Of a stretch of DNA of 64,000 nucleotides, positions 18,405-26,787 are shown piece after piece. Source of the stretch: Ruminococcus sp. (GTDB lineage Bacteria > Bacillota > Clostridia > Oscillospirales > Ruminococcaceae); the NCBI GenBank assembly GCA_017525915.1, contig JAFXSC010000015.1, positions 39,932 through 103,931 of the forward strand, read 5' to 3'. A program made the position numbers and the translations under genes. The notes beneath the pieces were generated by a model. That model ran no database searches and was not told where the DNA came from. It saw only the letters and a program-made list of their open reading frames with translations. How positions within the stretch are numbered: the first letter of the stretch is position 1; each line of letters starts with the position of its first letter.

Positions 18405-18431
18405 AAAAGTCCAGTGAATAACTGGACTTTT
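18405..18431. terminator. Terminator hairpin
   Basis: AAAAGTCCAG and CTGGACTTTT form a 10-bp stem with a 7-base loop and a following T run on the plus strand; A residues on the left make it potentially bidirectional. Confidence 0.8.
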
Positions 18432-18547
18432 TTAGTTTGTCAACAAACCTCATTATAATACGAATGATAGTGGGCAGCGGAACGCTGCCTGTGCATAATA
18501 TTTTAATATTACGTCAAAACTAAGTGGCGGCGTTCTGCAGCCTGAAC

Positions 18548-19438
18548 TCAATTACTGTTGTTCATTGTATTGGCTGACGGGATATCTGCGAACTCACCGC
18601 AAGTCTCTGTACTTATCCAATCAAAAGCATTTGAATCGTAGGATATTTTTAACAGAAAAGCTGCAATACCGGGATTGTTATCGAAGTAAACATAATAATC
18701 GACAGTTTCGCCGGGCTGTGCTGAAATCTTGTCAGCGTATATGGAAGGGGCGTTATCATTTGCAATGCCGTTGGAGTCTGTACTGTTTTTCCCAACGGCA
18801 ATCTCACCGTCAGAGACGTTTATTTCCCGGTTCAGACATTTGCCCATAACCGTGGAAACATCAGGGACTACATGAACAGGGTAATTTCCCGAAGGGGTAC
18901 TGTCTTTTACTTTTAAGCTGATTTTTATGAATTTACCGTTAAATACATAGTCGATCTCCTTTTTAACATCAAGCCAAATAAAATGTTTTGACTTGTAGTC
19001 GCTGACGTAGCCGGCATCATCGGAAACAGCGCTGGGGAGCTGTGAACCGTCTATATCAGCCAAATAATAACCTTCGTCTTCGGGGGAGAATTCCTGAAAT
19101 ACTCTGATTATATAATTTTCAGTTGTCGTTATTGCAGTGGTCACATTAGTCGTGGTAGTCTCCTCATTCTCAGCCGTTGTCAATTCTTCGGATTCAGTAG
19201 TTCCTTCGGTAGTCAGATCTTCTTCTGTCTTGCATTCTTCTGTGGTTTCAGCGGATATCTGTTCCGCTGACGGTTCTTCTGTGGATGCGTTTTCATCTTC
19301 AACATCTGGACTTGAAGCTCCAGTATTTGCCGGACTCTTTGACGATGAGCTTTCATAATCTATGTTTCCGCAGGCTACACAGAATACTCCTATTGTAAGC
19401 GCTGCCATGATCTCTGCAAGTATTTTTCTGAATTTCAT
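18548..19438 (-). CDS. Lipoprotein with partial cohesin-like segments
   Basis: 296 residues. A lipoprotein signal (lipobox VACG near residue 23) is followed by a Glu/Thr-rich linker to about residue 105. Then comes a segment whose end (FIKISLKVKDSTPSGNYPVHV ... NVSDGEIAVG) resembles the C-terminal half of a cohesin. The last 60 residues (IYADKISAQPGETVDYYVYF ... FLLKISYDSNAF) resemble the first strands of a cohesin, cut off at about one third of its length. It could be a degenerate cell-surface anchor for dockerin enzymes. Cohesin assignment is from pattern only. Confidence 0.6.
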   Translation of the reverse strand: MKFRKILAEIMAALTIGVFCVACGNIDYESSSSKSPANTGASSPDVEDENASTEEPSAEQISAETTEECKTEEDLTTEGTTESEELTTAENEETTTTNVTTAITTTENYIIRVFQEFSPEDEGYYLADIDGSQLPSAVSDDAGYVSDYKSKHFIWLDVKKEIDYVFNGKFIKISLKVKDSTPSGNYPVHVVPDVSTVMGKCLNREINVSDGEIAVGKNSTDSNGIANDNAPSIYADKISAQPGETVDYYVYFDNNPGIAAFLLKISYDSNAFDWISTETCGEFADIPSANTMNNSN

Positions 19439-19506
19439 ACTTATCCCTCCTGATAAAAAAATAATTACACAAATATTATACTACACCATGAGGGGAATGT
19501 CAAGAA

Positions 19507-19840
19507 TTATGAGGTCGCCAGCTGACCTGTTATGAGCTGCGGAGATGTGAACGCTGACCGTGTGGTTGCTATACTGCCCAGGTAAATGAAACAGGTATTT
19601 ATCGCACTGAGTTCGCTACAAGGCGGTACAAGCCTGCTGTATTCCTCAGAGAAATACTTAGCACTGCCAAGCTCCTCGAATCTGCAAAAAAGCAGTTCGT
19701 TGTATATCACCTTCAGCTTAGAGGAGAAAAGGTGGTCTATTTCCGCAAACAGTCCGTCGGAGCGGAAGCTCTCGCTCAGCTTGCCAAGCTTTATGACGTT
19801 CGCACGATAGTTTTGTATCTCCTGACTCAGCGCACTGCGG
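19507..19840 (-). pseudogene. Remnant of an unrecognised minus-strand gene
   Basis: About 110 codons stay open on the minus strand (SALSQEIQNYRANVIKLGKL, LFAEIDHLFSSKLKVIYNEL, RFEELGSAKYFSEEYSRL) with protein-like composition, but there is no start codon with a ribosome site, and the C-terminal 20 codons look non-coding. On the plus strand at about 19533 a few bases match the dockerin start GDVNAD. It is probably debris; family unknown. Confidence 0.35.
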
Positions 19841-20065
19841 TATAATTATGTACACTGCATATTCAACAAATCACCGGATTTGATTCTGTGCATTGCTACA
19901 AAAAGCAGTGATAAATCAACGTTATTCACAAATTATTCTCAAACGGCTTCGGGTTGAATGTTATAATTGTAATATAAACAGGTGCCGTGAATCAGTTGTA
20001 TCTGCGACAGATATTTGATCCTGTACTGACAGCGACACGGTGCTGACATAAGGAGTTGAAAGATC

Positions 20066-20983
20066 ATGAAATCAAGCAAATCAACAATCATCAAGCTCAT
20101 TATCTGTCTTGCAGCAATGGCGATAATGATTCCTGTCGGTGCGGCAACGAAGCTCCTCAGCTTCAAGGAACTGAAATCCATCAATTTCGATGCTTCAAAT
20201 ATCTGGAAGATCATCATTATGGTGTTCGCGGTAATTTTTGTTGAGACGGTCGTTGTGATGCTTCTTGGTCTGCCAAAGCTCAAAAGCCACAGAGCGCGTT
20301 CAATAATCTCAATAATAGGCAGCCTTGTGAGGTCACTGTGCATTATCGTCATGATCTGCTGGGCACTCACGATACTCGGAGTCAACATCAGCACTATCAT
20401 AGCAAGCCTTGGTATCATGGCTCTTATCGTCGGCTTCAGTGCCGAGAGCCTCATAGCTGATATCGTTACCGGTGCGTTCATAATCATCGAAAATCAATAC
20501 AACATCGGCGATATCATCGAGGTAGACGGCTTCCGCGGAACTGTTACCTCAATAGGCATCCGCACGACCTGTCTCACCGATACCGGTGAGAACGTGAAGA
20601 TAGTGAATAACAGCTCAATGAAGAACATTCTCAACCGCTCCGATAAGATTTCACGCAGCATAAGCGATATCGGCATCCCCTACGAGACAGACCTCGAGGA
20701 GCTTGAGTCACATTTTCCGGCGCTCATGCAGGATATTTTCAGCAGGCACAGCGATATCATGAAGACTCCTCCACGCTATCTCGGAGTCCAGAAGCTTGAT
20801 GACAGTGCAGTTGTACTGAGATTCGTTGCGGACGTCGAGGATAAGGACATATTCATGGGCGTGAGAGCCCTCAACCGCGAGCTCTTCCTCGGATTCAGGA
20901 AGCTCGGCGTGGAGGTTCCTTTCTCGCAGCTAGATGTCCATATGGACAACAAGTCATCGACCGCTCCCAAGAATAAGCAGTAA
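20066..20983 (+). CDS. MscS-family mechanosensitive channel
   Basis: 305 residues. Three membrane helices are visible (about 8-30, 50-72 and 92-135), the last one Gly/Ala-rich and pore-lining (SIIASLGIMALIVGFSAESL). The MscS beta domain follows (IENQYNIGDIIEVDGFRGTV) and then the C-terminal alpha/beta domain. The family opens under membrane tension and releases solutes on osmotic downshock. AAGGAG precedes the start. The next gene begins 24 bases after the stop, so cotranscription is likely. Confidence 0.9.
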   Translation: MKSSKSTIIKLIICLAAMAIMIPVGAATKLLSFKELKSINFDASNIWKIIIMVFAVIFVETVVVMLLGLPKLKSHRARSIISIIGSLVRSLCIIVMICWALTILGVNISTIIASLGIMALIVGFSAESLIADIVTGAFIIIENQYNIGDIIEVDGFRGTVTSIGIRTTCLTDTGENVKIVNNSSMKNILNRSDKISRSISDIGIPYETDLEELESHFPALMQDIFSRHSDIMKTPPRYLGVQKLDDSAVVLRFVADVEDKDIFMGVRALNRELFLGFRKLGVEVPFSQLDVHMDNKSSTAPKNKQ

Positions 20984-21007
20984 GCTTGACCGAAGGGGGG
21001 CTGCCCT

Positions 21008-23425
21008 ATGATTAACAAAGAATACAATATACCTGAGGAATACAGCTTCCCTGCGGATAGTTCCGTTGATATGGACGCTGAATTCAACACCTCTCCGCGA
21101 AGAAGGAACGCTCTGCCCGAAAAAAAGGGCACTCAGCGGAGGTTTCTCAGGCATAAGGCTGCAATGCTCCTTGCGGCATTCACATCGGTATACGTCTTTA
21201 TGCCGATGTACGACATACCTATGTTCCAGGAAAGCGGCGAAGCTGCCGTCAGTATTCCGCCGCCGATGGCTGAAGTCCAGACATCGTATGAAGGCACGGC
21301 AACATTCGACTATGAGTATGAGCTGGCCGGTACTGCAAGGCATCAGGTTTACCATTTCAGCAATCATATTACCTACTACTATCACACTCCTGACGGCGAA
21401 AAAGAGGAAGTCTATCTCGGAAGCTTCGGTTTAGGCACGGACATCGACGGCGAGAAGCTCGGTCCGTTCTTTGAGGAGCGCGGGCTTGATGTTACTCAGG
21501 CACGCAAGTACTTCTCGTCCGGAGATAACTATATGTCCTATACAATCGAGGATAAGAGCGGAAAAGTGATACAGCCCGATGAACTTCCGGACGGATATTC
21601 CATAAGGGAATACGCTCCTTCCATACTTGCAGGCTGGGCGGAGGAACGCTCAGGACAGCAGGATGCTCACGAGAATGCAAGTCACCTTTATTATATGAAC
21701 CTCCTCGTTGACGACGAGGACCAGAGCATCTATCAGCTTATAGACACACCGTATGAGCTGCATATATACGATAACCGTCAGATGTATTATATCCTTCCGA
21801 GAACGGGAGAGCGGTATGAGCATCCTGATACAAGCGACTGGTGCAGCGAATACGATGACAGCTACGGCAGCGAGGAAAACGGCTATGCAGGCCTTGAATC
21901 AGTTGACCGGAACAGCGTTGACCTCGACAAGAAACAGTTCGGCATAAAGGTCACTCCGTCGCCTATGGTCAGGGACTTCGGAAACGGCGCGGAATGTCTG
22001 TACGACCTTTCATACGAGATACATTTCGACCGCAGCGAGGTTCCCGGACTGAAATTCCCGGACAATCCTGCCTCGATCGACCCGAAGCTCCCGATGAAGG
22101 AGCAGCTCGCAAAGATGGCGGAGACTTACGGCATTGAGCCCGGCAGACTGAGACTGCACAGTGACACTACCCTTTCGGACGCATATACCGTACTTGAGGG
22201 CTCGGTCTACACCGGTGACCCTCTCGGCGATGACCTTAACGTTGAAAAGGGAAAGATAACATTCTACCGCGCCGGAACGATACACCTCGTTCTTGCTCCG
22301 GAGGGAAGCACCGACAGCGCGGAGGTCTCCGACTATGAGGGCAGGCTTGAATTCCAGATGAATTACGGCGGCTCTCAATACGCGGTCTATGACAGCACGA
22401 TGAACGAGCCGTTCAGGCACTTCGTATACTACTACCACACTCCTGACGGACAGCCGGAAAATATTGATCTCGGAGCGCTTGGAACAGACTGGGATAATGT
22501 AGTTGAGTATCACCTGAAGTCGTTCTTTGATGAGCGCGGACTTGATGTGAATGATGCATATCAGTTCTTCTTCAACGGCGATAACTACATGAGCTGTCTG
22601 GCAGCGAAAGAGGACGGATTTGGATTTGATGAAATAAAATTCAGCGAACTGCCGGACGGATATTACGTCACGGATTCGCTTCCGGAGAATGTCAGATTTG
22701 ACAGGGACAGAACAGAAGCCGACTACGGTGACCGCTCTGCTGATGATAAGTCGTACTATATGTCACTTCGTATCGACAATAACGAGATTTTTGACGATAA
22801 CGTAACAGAGGGCGAGGACGGCTGGGCTTACCGACCGTATCTGCTCGGAGCTGTAACGACAACGTACAGCTATTATGTAGTGCCCAATCCCGGTGAGGAG
22901 CCGGTGCGTCCGGATCCTCCCGGCTCGTGGAATGAATATGACCCGAACTGCGGCGGTGCAGAGGCAGGCTATGCAGAACTGCAATCCGCTGCAAATGACG
23001 GCATTGATCTCGACAGCAAATTCTTCACGCTGACCCTTCGCCCTTCTACCATGGTCGAGAAAATCAGCGACACAGAAGAAACGCTCCACTACATAGTATA
23101 TTATGTTTACTTTGACCGCAGCGAGGTTCCCGGACTTAAGCTGCCGTACCGCGAAAGGGAAAATGCTTCATCGGTACTTATCAAGGTCAATCCCTCGCTC
23201 TCATTGAAGGAGCAGCTTGAGAAAATGGCACAGGCTTACGGCATAGACCCTTCAAGGCTGAGATTCCACAGTGAGAAGTTAGGTACTATGACCGCAGGCT
23301 TCCTTGACGGTGCATCGTACATAACCAATACTACTGACAGACTTCTTGAATATGACGCAGAGACCGGAAAGAAAATCAACTACCGTATGCATAAAATAAG
23401 GCTTGTGCTTGCTCCGGCCGGCTGA
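21008..23425 (+). CDS. Membrane-anchored protein with two large tandem modules, unknown function
   Basis: 805 residues. One membrane segment (about 51-66) follows a 50-residue cytoplasmic N-terminus, so the rest is extracellular. Two homologous modules of about 340 residues make up the remainder (about 97-435 and 452-805). Each contains YYYHTPDG, ERGLDV...F..GDNYMS, LPDGY, HFDRSEVPGLK or YFDRSEVPGLK, KEQL.KMA..YGI.P.RLR and IHLVLAP or IRLVLAP. I recognise no family. The gene follows MscS with GGGGGG as ribosome site and probably shares its transcript. Confidence 0.7.
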   Translation: MINKEYNIPEEYSFPADSSVDMDAEFNTSPRRRNALPEKKGTQRRFLRHKAAMLLAAFTSVYVFMPMYDIPMFQESGEAAVSIPPPMAEVQTSYEGTATFDYEYELAGTARHQVYHFSNHITYYYHTPDGEKEEVYLGSFGLGTDIDGEKLGPFFEERGLDVTQARKYFSSGDNYMSYTIEDKSGKVIQPDELPDGYSIREYAPSILAGWAEERSGQQDAHENASHLYYMNLLVDDEDQSIYQLIDTPYELHIYDNRQMYYILPRTGERYEHPDTSDWCSEYDDSYGSEENGYAGLESVDRNSVDLDKKQFGIKVTPSPMVRDFGNGAECLYDLSYEIHFDRSEVPGLKFPDNPASIDPKLPMKEQLAKMAETYGIEPGRLRLHSDTTLSDAYTVLEGSVYTGDPLGDDLNVEKGKITFYRAGTIHLVLAPEGSTDSAEVSDYEGRLEFQMNYGGSQYAVYDSTMNEPFRHFVYYYHTPDGQPENIDLGALGTDWDNVVEYHLKSFFDERGLDVNDAYQFFFNGDNYMSCLAAKEDGFGFDEIKFSELPDGYYVTDSLPENVRFDRDRTEADYGDRSADDKSYYMSLRIDNNEIFDDNVTEGEDGWAYRPYLLGAVTTTYSYYVVPNPGEEPVRPDPPGSWNEYDPNCGGAEAGYAELQSAANDGIDLDSKFFTLTLRPSTMVEKISDTEETLHYIVYYVYFDRSEVPGLKLPYRERENASSVLIKVNPSLSLKEQLEKMAQAYGIDPSRLRFHSEKLGTMTAGFLDGASYITNTTDRLLEYDAETGKKINYRMHKIRLVLAPAG

Positions 23426-23551
23426 TGGAGAATACCTCCGGCTGCGGAACTGAATACCGCAAGGGAAGACCGATCTTCAGCGGTTCAGATGAGAACTGCG
23501 AGGATATGGAGACTCTTGCATGAACAAAAAGACGCCCTCTGCATAAGATAG

Positions 23552-23702
23552 TGTCATTAAGCTAAGAAAACGTAAATAGTCACAGGAATCATCCCGATCT
23601 GTCTTTTTGTCATGCCATTTTGGATAAAATAATAGCAGGAGTATGTTTGCTTCTCTCATACATACTCCTGATTATTTTTCGTATTCGGTTAGCTTAATGA
23701 CA
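23552..23702. mobile_element. MITE-like element with 14-bp terminal inverted repeats
   Basis: TGTCATTAAGCTAA (23552-23565) and TTAGCTTAATGACA (23689-23702) are perfect inverted repeats 151 bases apart end to end. Inside, CAGGAGTATG and CATACTCCTG form another hairpin. No transposase is present. It may be an internally deleted insertion sequence; the internal hairpin could also act as a terminator for the 805-residue gene. Confidence 0.55.
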
Positions 23703-23778
23703 TTAGTCCATGAAGAACGGATATTTTTCTGTATATCGTTGTATTACAGTCATAGCATATTTGAATTCAACGGCGTTC

Positions 23779-24522
23779 TCATGATGCTTGCGAAGCAGAG
23801 ACGTTGCTGATTCGGAATCCGTTTTCTGTCATGACTATATCAAAGGACTGTGTGATGACTGTATCGGCGATGTGGATATACTTTCCGGTTACAGTAAAGC
23901 TGTTCGCAGTTACATTTGTGAACTGTAGCTCATCCCAGAGCCATGAATCAGAATATGCAGAACCTCTTCCCACCGAAAGAACATATATCTTCCCGTCCTG
24001 TTCCAGATAGATCGGGACTGTATCCTCAAACATGATCTGAATCATTTTGTCGTATTCCGGGCCGCTCAGTGTGTTTTCAACAATAGCCTTGATATCGGCA
24101 ATGCTCTGACATTTTGAATCTGTCACACGGAAATACTGACGCTCGGGATCAGGATTATAACTATCACTTTCATCAACACTTACGCTGCCGCAGCAAACTC
24201 CGTCATAAAGGGGGACATATTCCTGAATGAGCTTCTTGGATGTCTCTTTCATCTGTGCTTCACTCAAAGCATCTGATGCCTCGGTTGGCACCTCAGTTGT
24301 CTCAGCCTGAGTGGTCGTTGTCTGTTCAGCTTTAGCGGTGGTAGTCTGTATTGCTTCAGTAGATGCATCTGTTGTCTCATTAACTGGCTCTGATACAGCT
24401 TCGGTCGTAGCCGCAGTTGTCTCAGCAGTTTTGGATGAAGAACTGTTATCCTGACCACATCCGGTCATTGACACAGCAAGCAATACACTAAGTATCATAA
24501 CAGTTATTCTTCTTCTTTTCAT
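23779..24522 (-). CDS. Lipoprotein of unknown function with Thr-rich linker
   Basis: 247 residues from the ATG at 24522, which has AAAGGAG in front; a longer frame starting 20 codons upstream lacks a ribosome site. The lipobox is MTGC (about residue 18-21), followed by a Ser/Thr/Glu-rich spacer to about residue 100 and a globular C-terminal domain of about 140 residues. That domain has no motif I can assign with confidence. An inhibitor-like or NTF2-like cell-wall-associated fold would fit but is a guess. Confidence 0.65.
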   Translation of the reverse strand: MKRRRITVMILSVLLAVSMTGCGQDNSSSSKTAETTAATTEAVSEPVNETTDASTEAIQTTTAKAEQTTTTQAETTEVPTEASDALSEAQMKETSKKLIQEYVPLYDGVCCGSVSVDESDSYNPDPERQYFRVTDSKCQSIADIKAIVENTLSGPEYDKMIQIMFEDTVPIYLEQDGKIYVLSVGRGSAYSDSWLWDELQFTNVTANSFTVTGKYIHIADTVITQSFDIVMTENGFRISNVSASQAS

Positions 24523-24654
24523 GGTAATTACTCCTTTTTTTAACCAGAATATGATTATCAGTGAATCATGGATCGCTGACAATTATATTATAGCACACTT
24601 TTATGCAGTTTGGGCAAAATTACAAATTTGTAATTCAGAAGATTTTCAGGCAGC

Positions 24655-24897
24655 TCATAGCTGATTGCTTTTGATAGTGGACTGCTCTTTGCTGATGCGT
24701 AGATTATTTAACATCAAGCCTTCTATGCAATTGAACAGGTCGTCGTTTCCGGATAAGAAGTATACGACCTTGCATTTGCGGTCAGATGCATTTTCCAAGA
24801 GCCGAGCAGTAAGCGCCTTTCGGTCGCAGTGTTTTTGTTCGTCATTAGAAAGCCATACGGATATGTATCCTTTATCCTGATCTGTGTGTATTTCCAT
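24655..24897 (-). CDS. Small protein common in clostridial mobile elements (80 aa)
   Basis: MEIHTDQDKGYISVWLSNDE is followed by a basic middle and KVVYFLSGNDDLFNCIEGLM. Similar small proteins of unknown function occur in clostridial integrative elements. It has GAGAGG before its start and lies just outside the left inverted repeat, on the same strand as the recombinase. No catalytic motif is visible. Confidence 0.55.
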   Translation of the reverse strand: MEIHTDQDKGYISVWLSNDEQKHCDRKALTARLLENASDRKCKVVYFLSGNDDLFNCIEGLMLNNLRISKEQSTIKSNQL

Positions 24898-24929
24898 ACT
24901 ATAATTCCTCTCTTAAAGATTATGCAATA

Positions 24930-25044
24930 TGTCAATAGCCCTTAGTCTATTGACACACGCAAAAACCGTGTCATATAAGTTGTTTTTAGGCTTTTGAAAT
25001 ATGTCAGATAAAACTGCCACCCAATTGAAAGAGTTTGAGCCGGC
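24930..25044. repeat. Left 115-bp inverted repeat with 26-bp recombinase-type dyad
   Basis: The outermost 26 bases (24930-24955) are a dyad with 9-bp arms, TGTCAATAG and CTATTGACA, around 8 bases. Inside follow conserved TGTCATATAAGTTG and ATATGTCAGATAAAA, which look like accessory half-sites. An inverted copy lies at 42775-42890 and differs at relatively few positions. A serine recombinase gene starts 20 bases inside. The arrangement fits a res/hix-type recombination site. Confidence 0.75.
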
Positions 25045-25064
25045 AAATGCCGGCTCGCTCATGT

Positions 25065-25637
25065 TTATGTGATCTTTCTTTTGTACTCTCTGAGTCGGCG
25101 GTAGAATGTGTTCGCTTGCAGTCCCATCTGTTTCTGAAATTCCACGGCTGTGATATTCCCGGACTTCCACTGTTCATACAGATGGCCGAATTTTACCCAG
25201 TCGATAGGAAGAGGTGGTCTGCCTTTAAATTTTCCCTGAGCCTTGGCAATAGAGATACCTTCACGCTGACGCTGTAAGGTCTGCTCACGTTCAAGCTCTG
25301 ATAACGCTGCGAAGATAGACAGCACAAAGCGTCCTTGCGGAGTGTTGGTATCGATATTCTCTTTGGCGCTGACAAGCGTAACCTGTTTCCGCTGAAGCAC
25401 ATCTATAATATTGAGTAGGTCTCGCGTTGAACGTCCAAGCCTGCTGATGCTCTCTATGTACAGGGTATCGCCCTCACGGACATATTCAAGCATAGCCTTC
25501 AGTTCAGGACGGTCAGCGTTCTTGCCTGACATCTTCTCAGCAAAGATACGCTCTACTTGGTACTGCTTCATCAGCGCTTCCTGACGGGCGGTCTCCTGAT
25601 GCTCCGTCGATACACGTATATATCCGATCTTGCCCAT
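25065..25637 (-). CDS. Serine recombinase (resolvase/invertase family)
   Basis: 190 residues, the usual length of small resolvase/invertases. Catalytic Ser10 is in YIRVST; the conserved region SISRLGRSTRDLLN, the long E helix and a C-terminal helix-turn-helix (WKSGNITAVEFQKQMGLQAN) follow. It catalyses strand exchange at short dyad sites, and two such dyads flank the 18-kb region. Its ATG overlaps the stop of the amidotransferase gene by one base, so it is translated as the last gene of that operon. It is probably active: no substitution of key residues is seen. Confidence 0.9.
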   Translation of the reverse strand: MGKIGYIRVSTEHQETARQEALMKQYQVERIFAEKMSGKNADRPELKAMLEYVREGDTLYIESISRLGRSTRDLLNIIDVLQRKQVTLVSAKENIDTNTPQGRFVLSIFAALSELEREQTLQRQREGISIAKAQGKFKGRPPLPIDWVKFGHLYEQWKSGNITAVEFQKQMGLQANTFYRRLREYKRKIT

Positions 25638-26614
25638 CAGTACACCCCGCAGTATTCTTCGTACAGACTTTCGCCGGCGCCGAACTTGATATCGTTGAGT
25701 GCTTCTTGGAGCAGGCTTGGCTCCATGAGCATCTCCTCAATCTCATCGCAGGTATACCCATACTCCAGAAGCAGTTCAACGTCTTCGCTGTCAACGCCGT
25801 AGCAGCCACAATACGCAAGCAGGATCTCTTCGTGCATATTACAATAGGAAGGATCGTCGTAATCGTACCATGCGGCGTACTTGGAACGATAGACCTTAGG
25901 CTCAAACTCTGATCTGGTGATATTACCGTTACGGTCAATGCAGAGAATATCCCCCTCCTCAGTGCTTATTCGCTCTGAAGCGAACTTATACAGACCTATC
26001 TTACCGAGCGCATTCTTCATGATGGATTCCGTACTTGCATATACATACAATCCGAGAACAGGGAAGTGAAGCAGGCACATAGGATTGCTTCCCTTTATAA
26101 TGGATAGGCAGTTGCGGTCATCAAGAACGGTGAATGTGAAGTTGCCCTCCACAGTCTCAGCCATATATTTCAGACTCTCGAAGTCGAGCATCCCCTGCTT
26201 TTCAATTAGCTGTACCCCGATATAGCTGTCGGTTTCAATATAGCTGTCTGGAATAAGCTTATCTCTGCGGAGTTCCTTGTCATTCCAGAGCACTCCGTTA
26301 TGAGCAAATGCAAAGGAAGTATCCCCGGCAGTACCGGGAAACGGATGATTATTGTAGTTGAGCTTGCCGTCACCCTGTGTAGTCATTCTTGTGTGACCCA
26401 TAACAGCAGTAGTGCCTTCCGGCGGACTGAAATGCAGCTTGTGAGCAGGCTTAGGGCGCTTGTATATAACGACCTTACCATTATTGATGTAGCTGATACC
26501 GGCAGCATCAGTTCCTCTCTCCTCGGCTGCATTGCCGAGAGCCTGAGTGAGCTTCTTCAATACCCTGTACGGGACAATCTTCTTGTAGTCGAGCCAGCCA
26601 AACAATGCACACAT
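25637..26614 (-). CDS. Class II glutamine amidotransferase-like protein
   Basis: 325 residues. The start at 26614 places the nucleophile Cys2 directly after Met (MCALFGWLDY) and has AAGGAGG in front. GMTRMTTQG-like GHTRMTTQGDG, NNHPF and FAHNG are the Ntn-type glutamine-binding motifs of GlmS/PurF N-domains. There is no synthase domain, only an extra 100-residue C-terminus ending YEEYCGVY. It would release ammonia from glutamine, or act on a glutamyl linkage. It lies between an amidoligase and a recombinase, and a tail of a second copy is next to another recombinase at 63.3 kb. Confidence 0.85.
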   Translation of the reverse strand: MCALFGWLDYKKIVPYRVLKKLTQALGNAAEERGTDAAGISYINNGKVVIYKRPKPAHKLHFSPPEGTTAVMGHTRMTTQGDGKLNYNNHPFPGTAGDTSFAFAHNGVLWNDKELRRDKLIPDSYIETDSYIGVQLIEKQGMLDFESLKYMAETVEGNFTFTVLDDRNCLSIIKGSNPMCLLHFPVLGLYVYASTESIMKNALGKIGLYKFASERISTEEGDILCIDRNGNITRSEFEPKVYRSKYAAWYDYDDPSYCNMHEEILLAYCGCYGVDSEDVELLLEYGYTCDEIEEMLMEPSLLQEALNDIKFGAGESLYEEYCGVY

Positions 26615-26615
26615 C

Positions 26616-26786
26616 TTATCTTCCCTCCTTGAATTTGGCATCTACAAACGGCGATTTCTCAGAGACTTCCCTGAACAGTTCACTCATCTTTTCAACAAGG
26701 ACTGTTGCAACGATCATCCCAATAATTTTGAGTATCTCACCGACCGGACTGCCGGCGGGTATTTTTGTGATAAAATTTCCTTTCAT
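26616..26786 (-). CDS. Small membrane-associated protein (56 aa) in the amidoligase operon
   Basis: MKGNFITKIPAGSPVGEILK is followed by a hydrophobic helix (IIGMIVATVLV) and a charged C-terminus (EKMSELFREVSEKSPF). It starts one base after the amidoligase stop and ends one base before the amidotransferase ATG, so it is part of the translated operon. No family recognised. The single helix suggests membrane association or a bridging role between its neighbours. Confidence 0.65.
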   Translation of the reverse strand: MKGNFITKIPAGSPVGEILKIIGMIVATVLVEKMSELFREVSEKSPFVDAKFKEGR

Positions 26787-26787
26787 T

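Noticed and set aside
19530-19560. Dockerin start (GDVNAD) on the plus strand
   Set aside because: Only about six codons match before a stop; too short to call more than possible debris.
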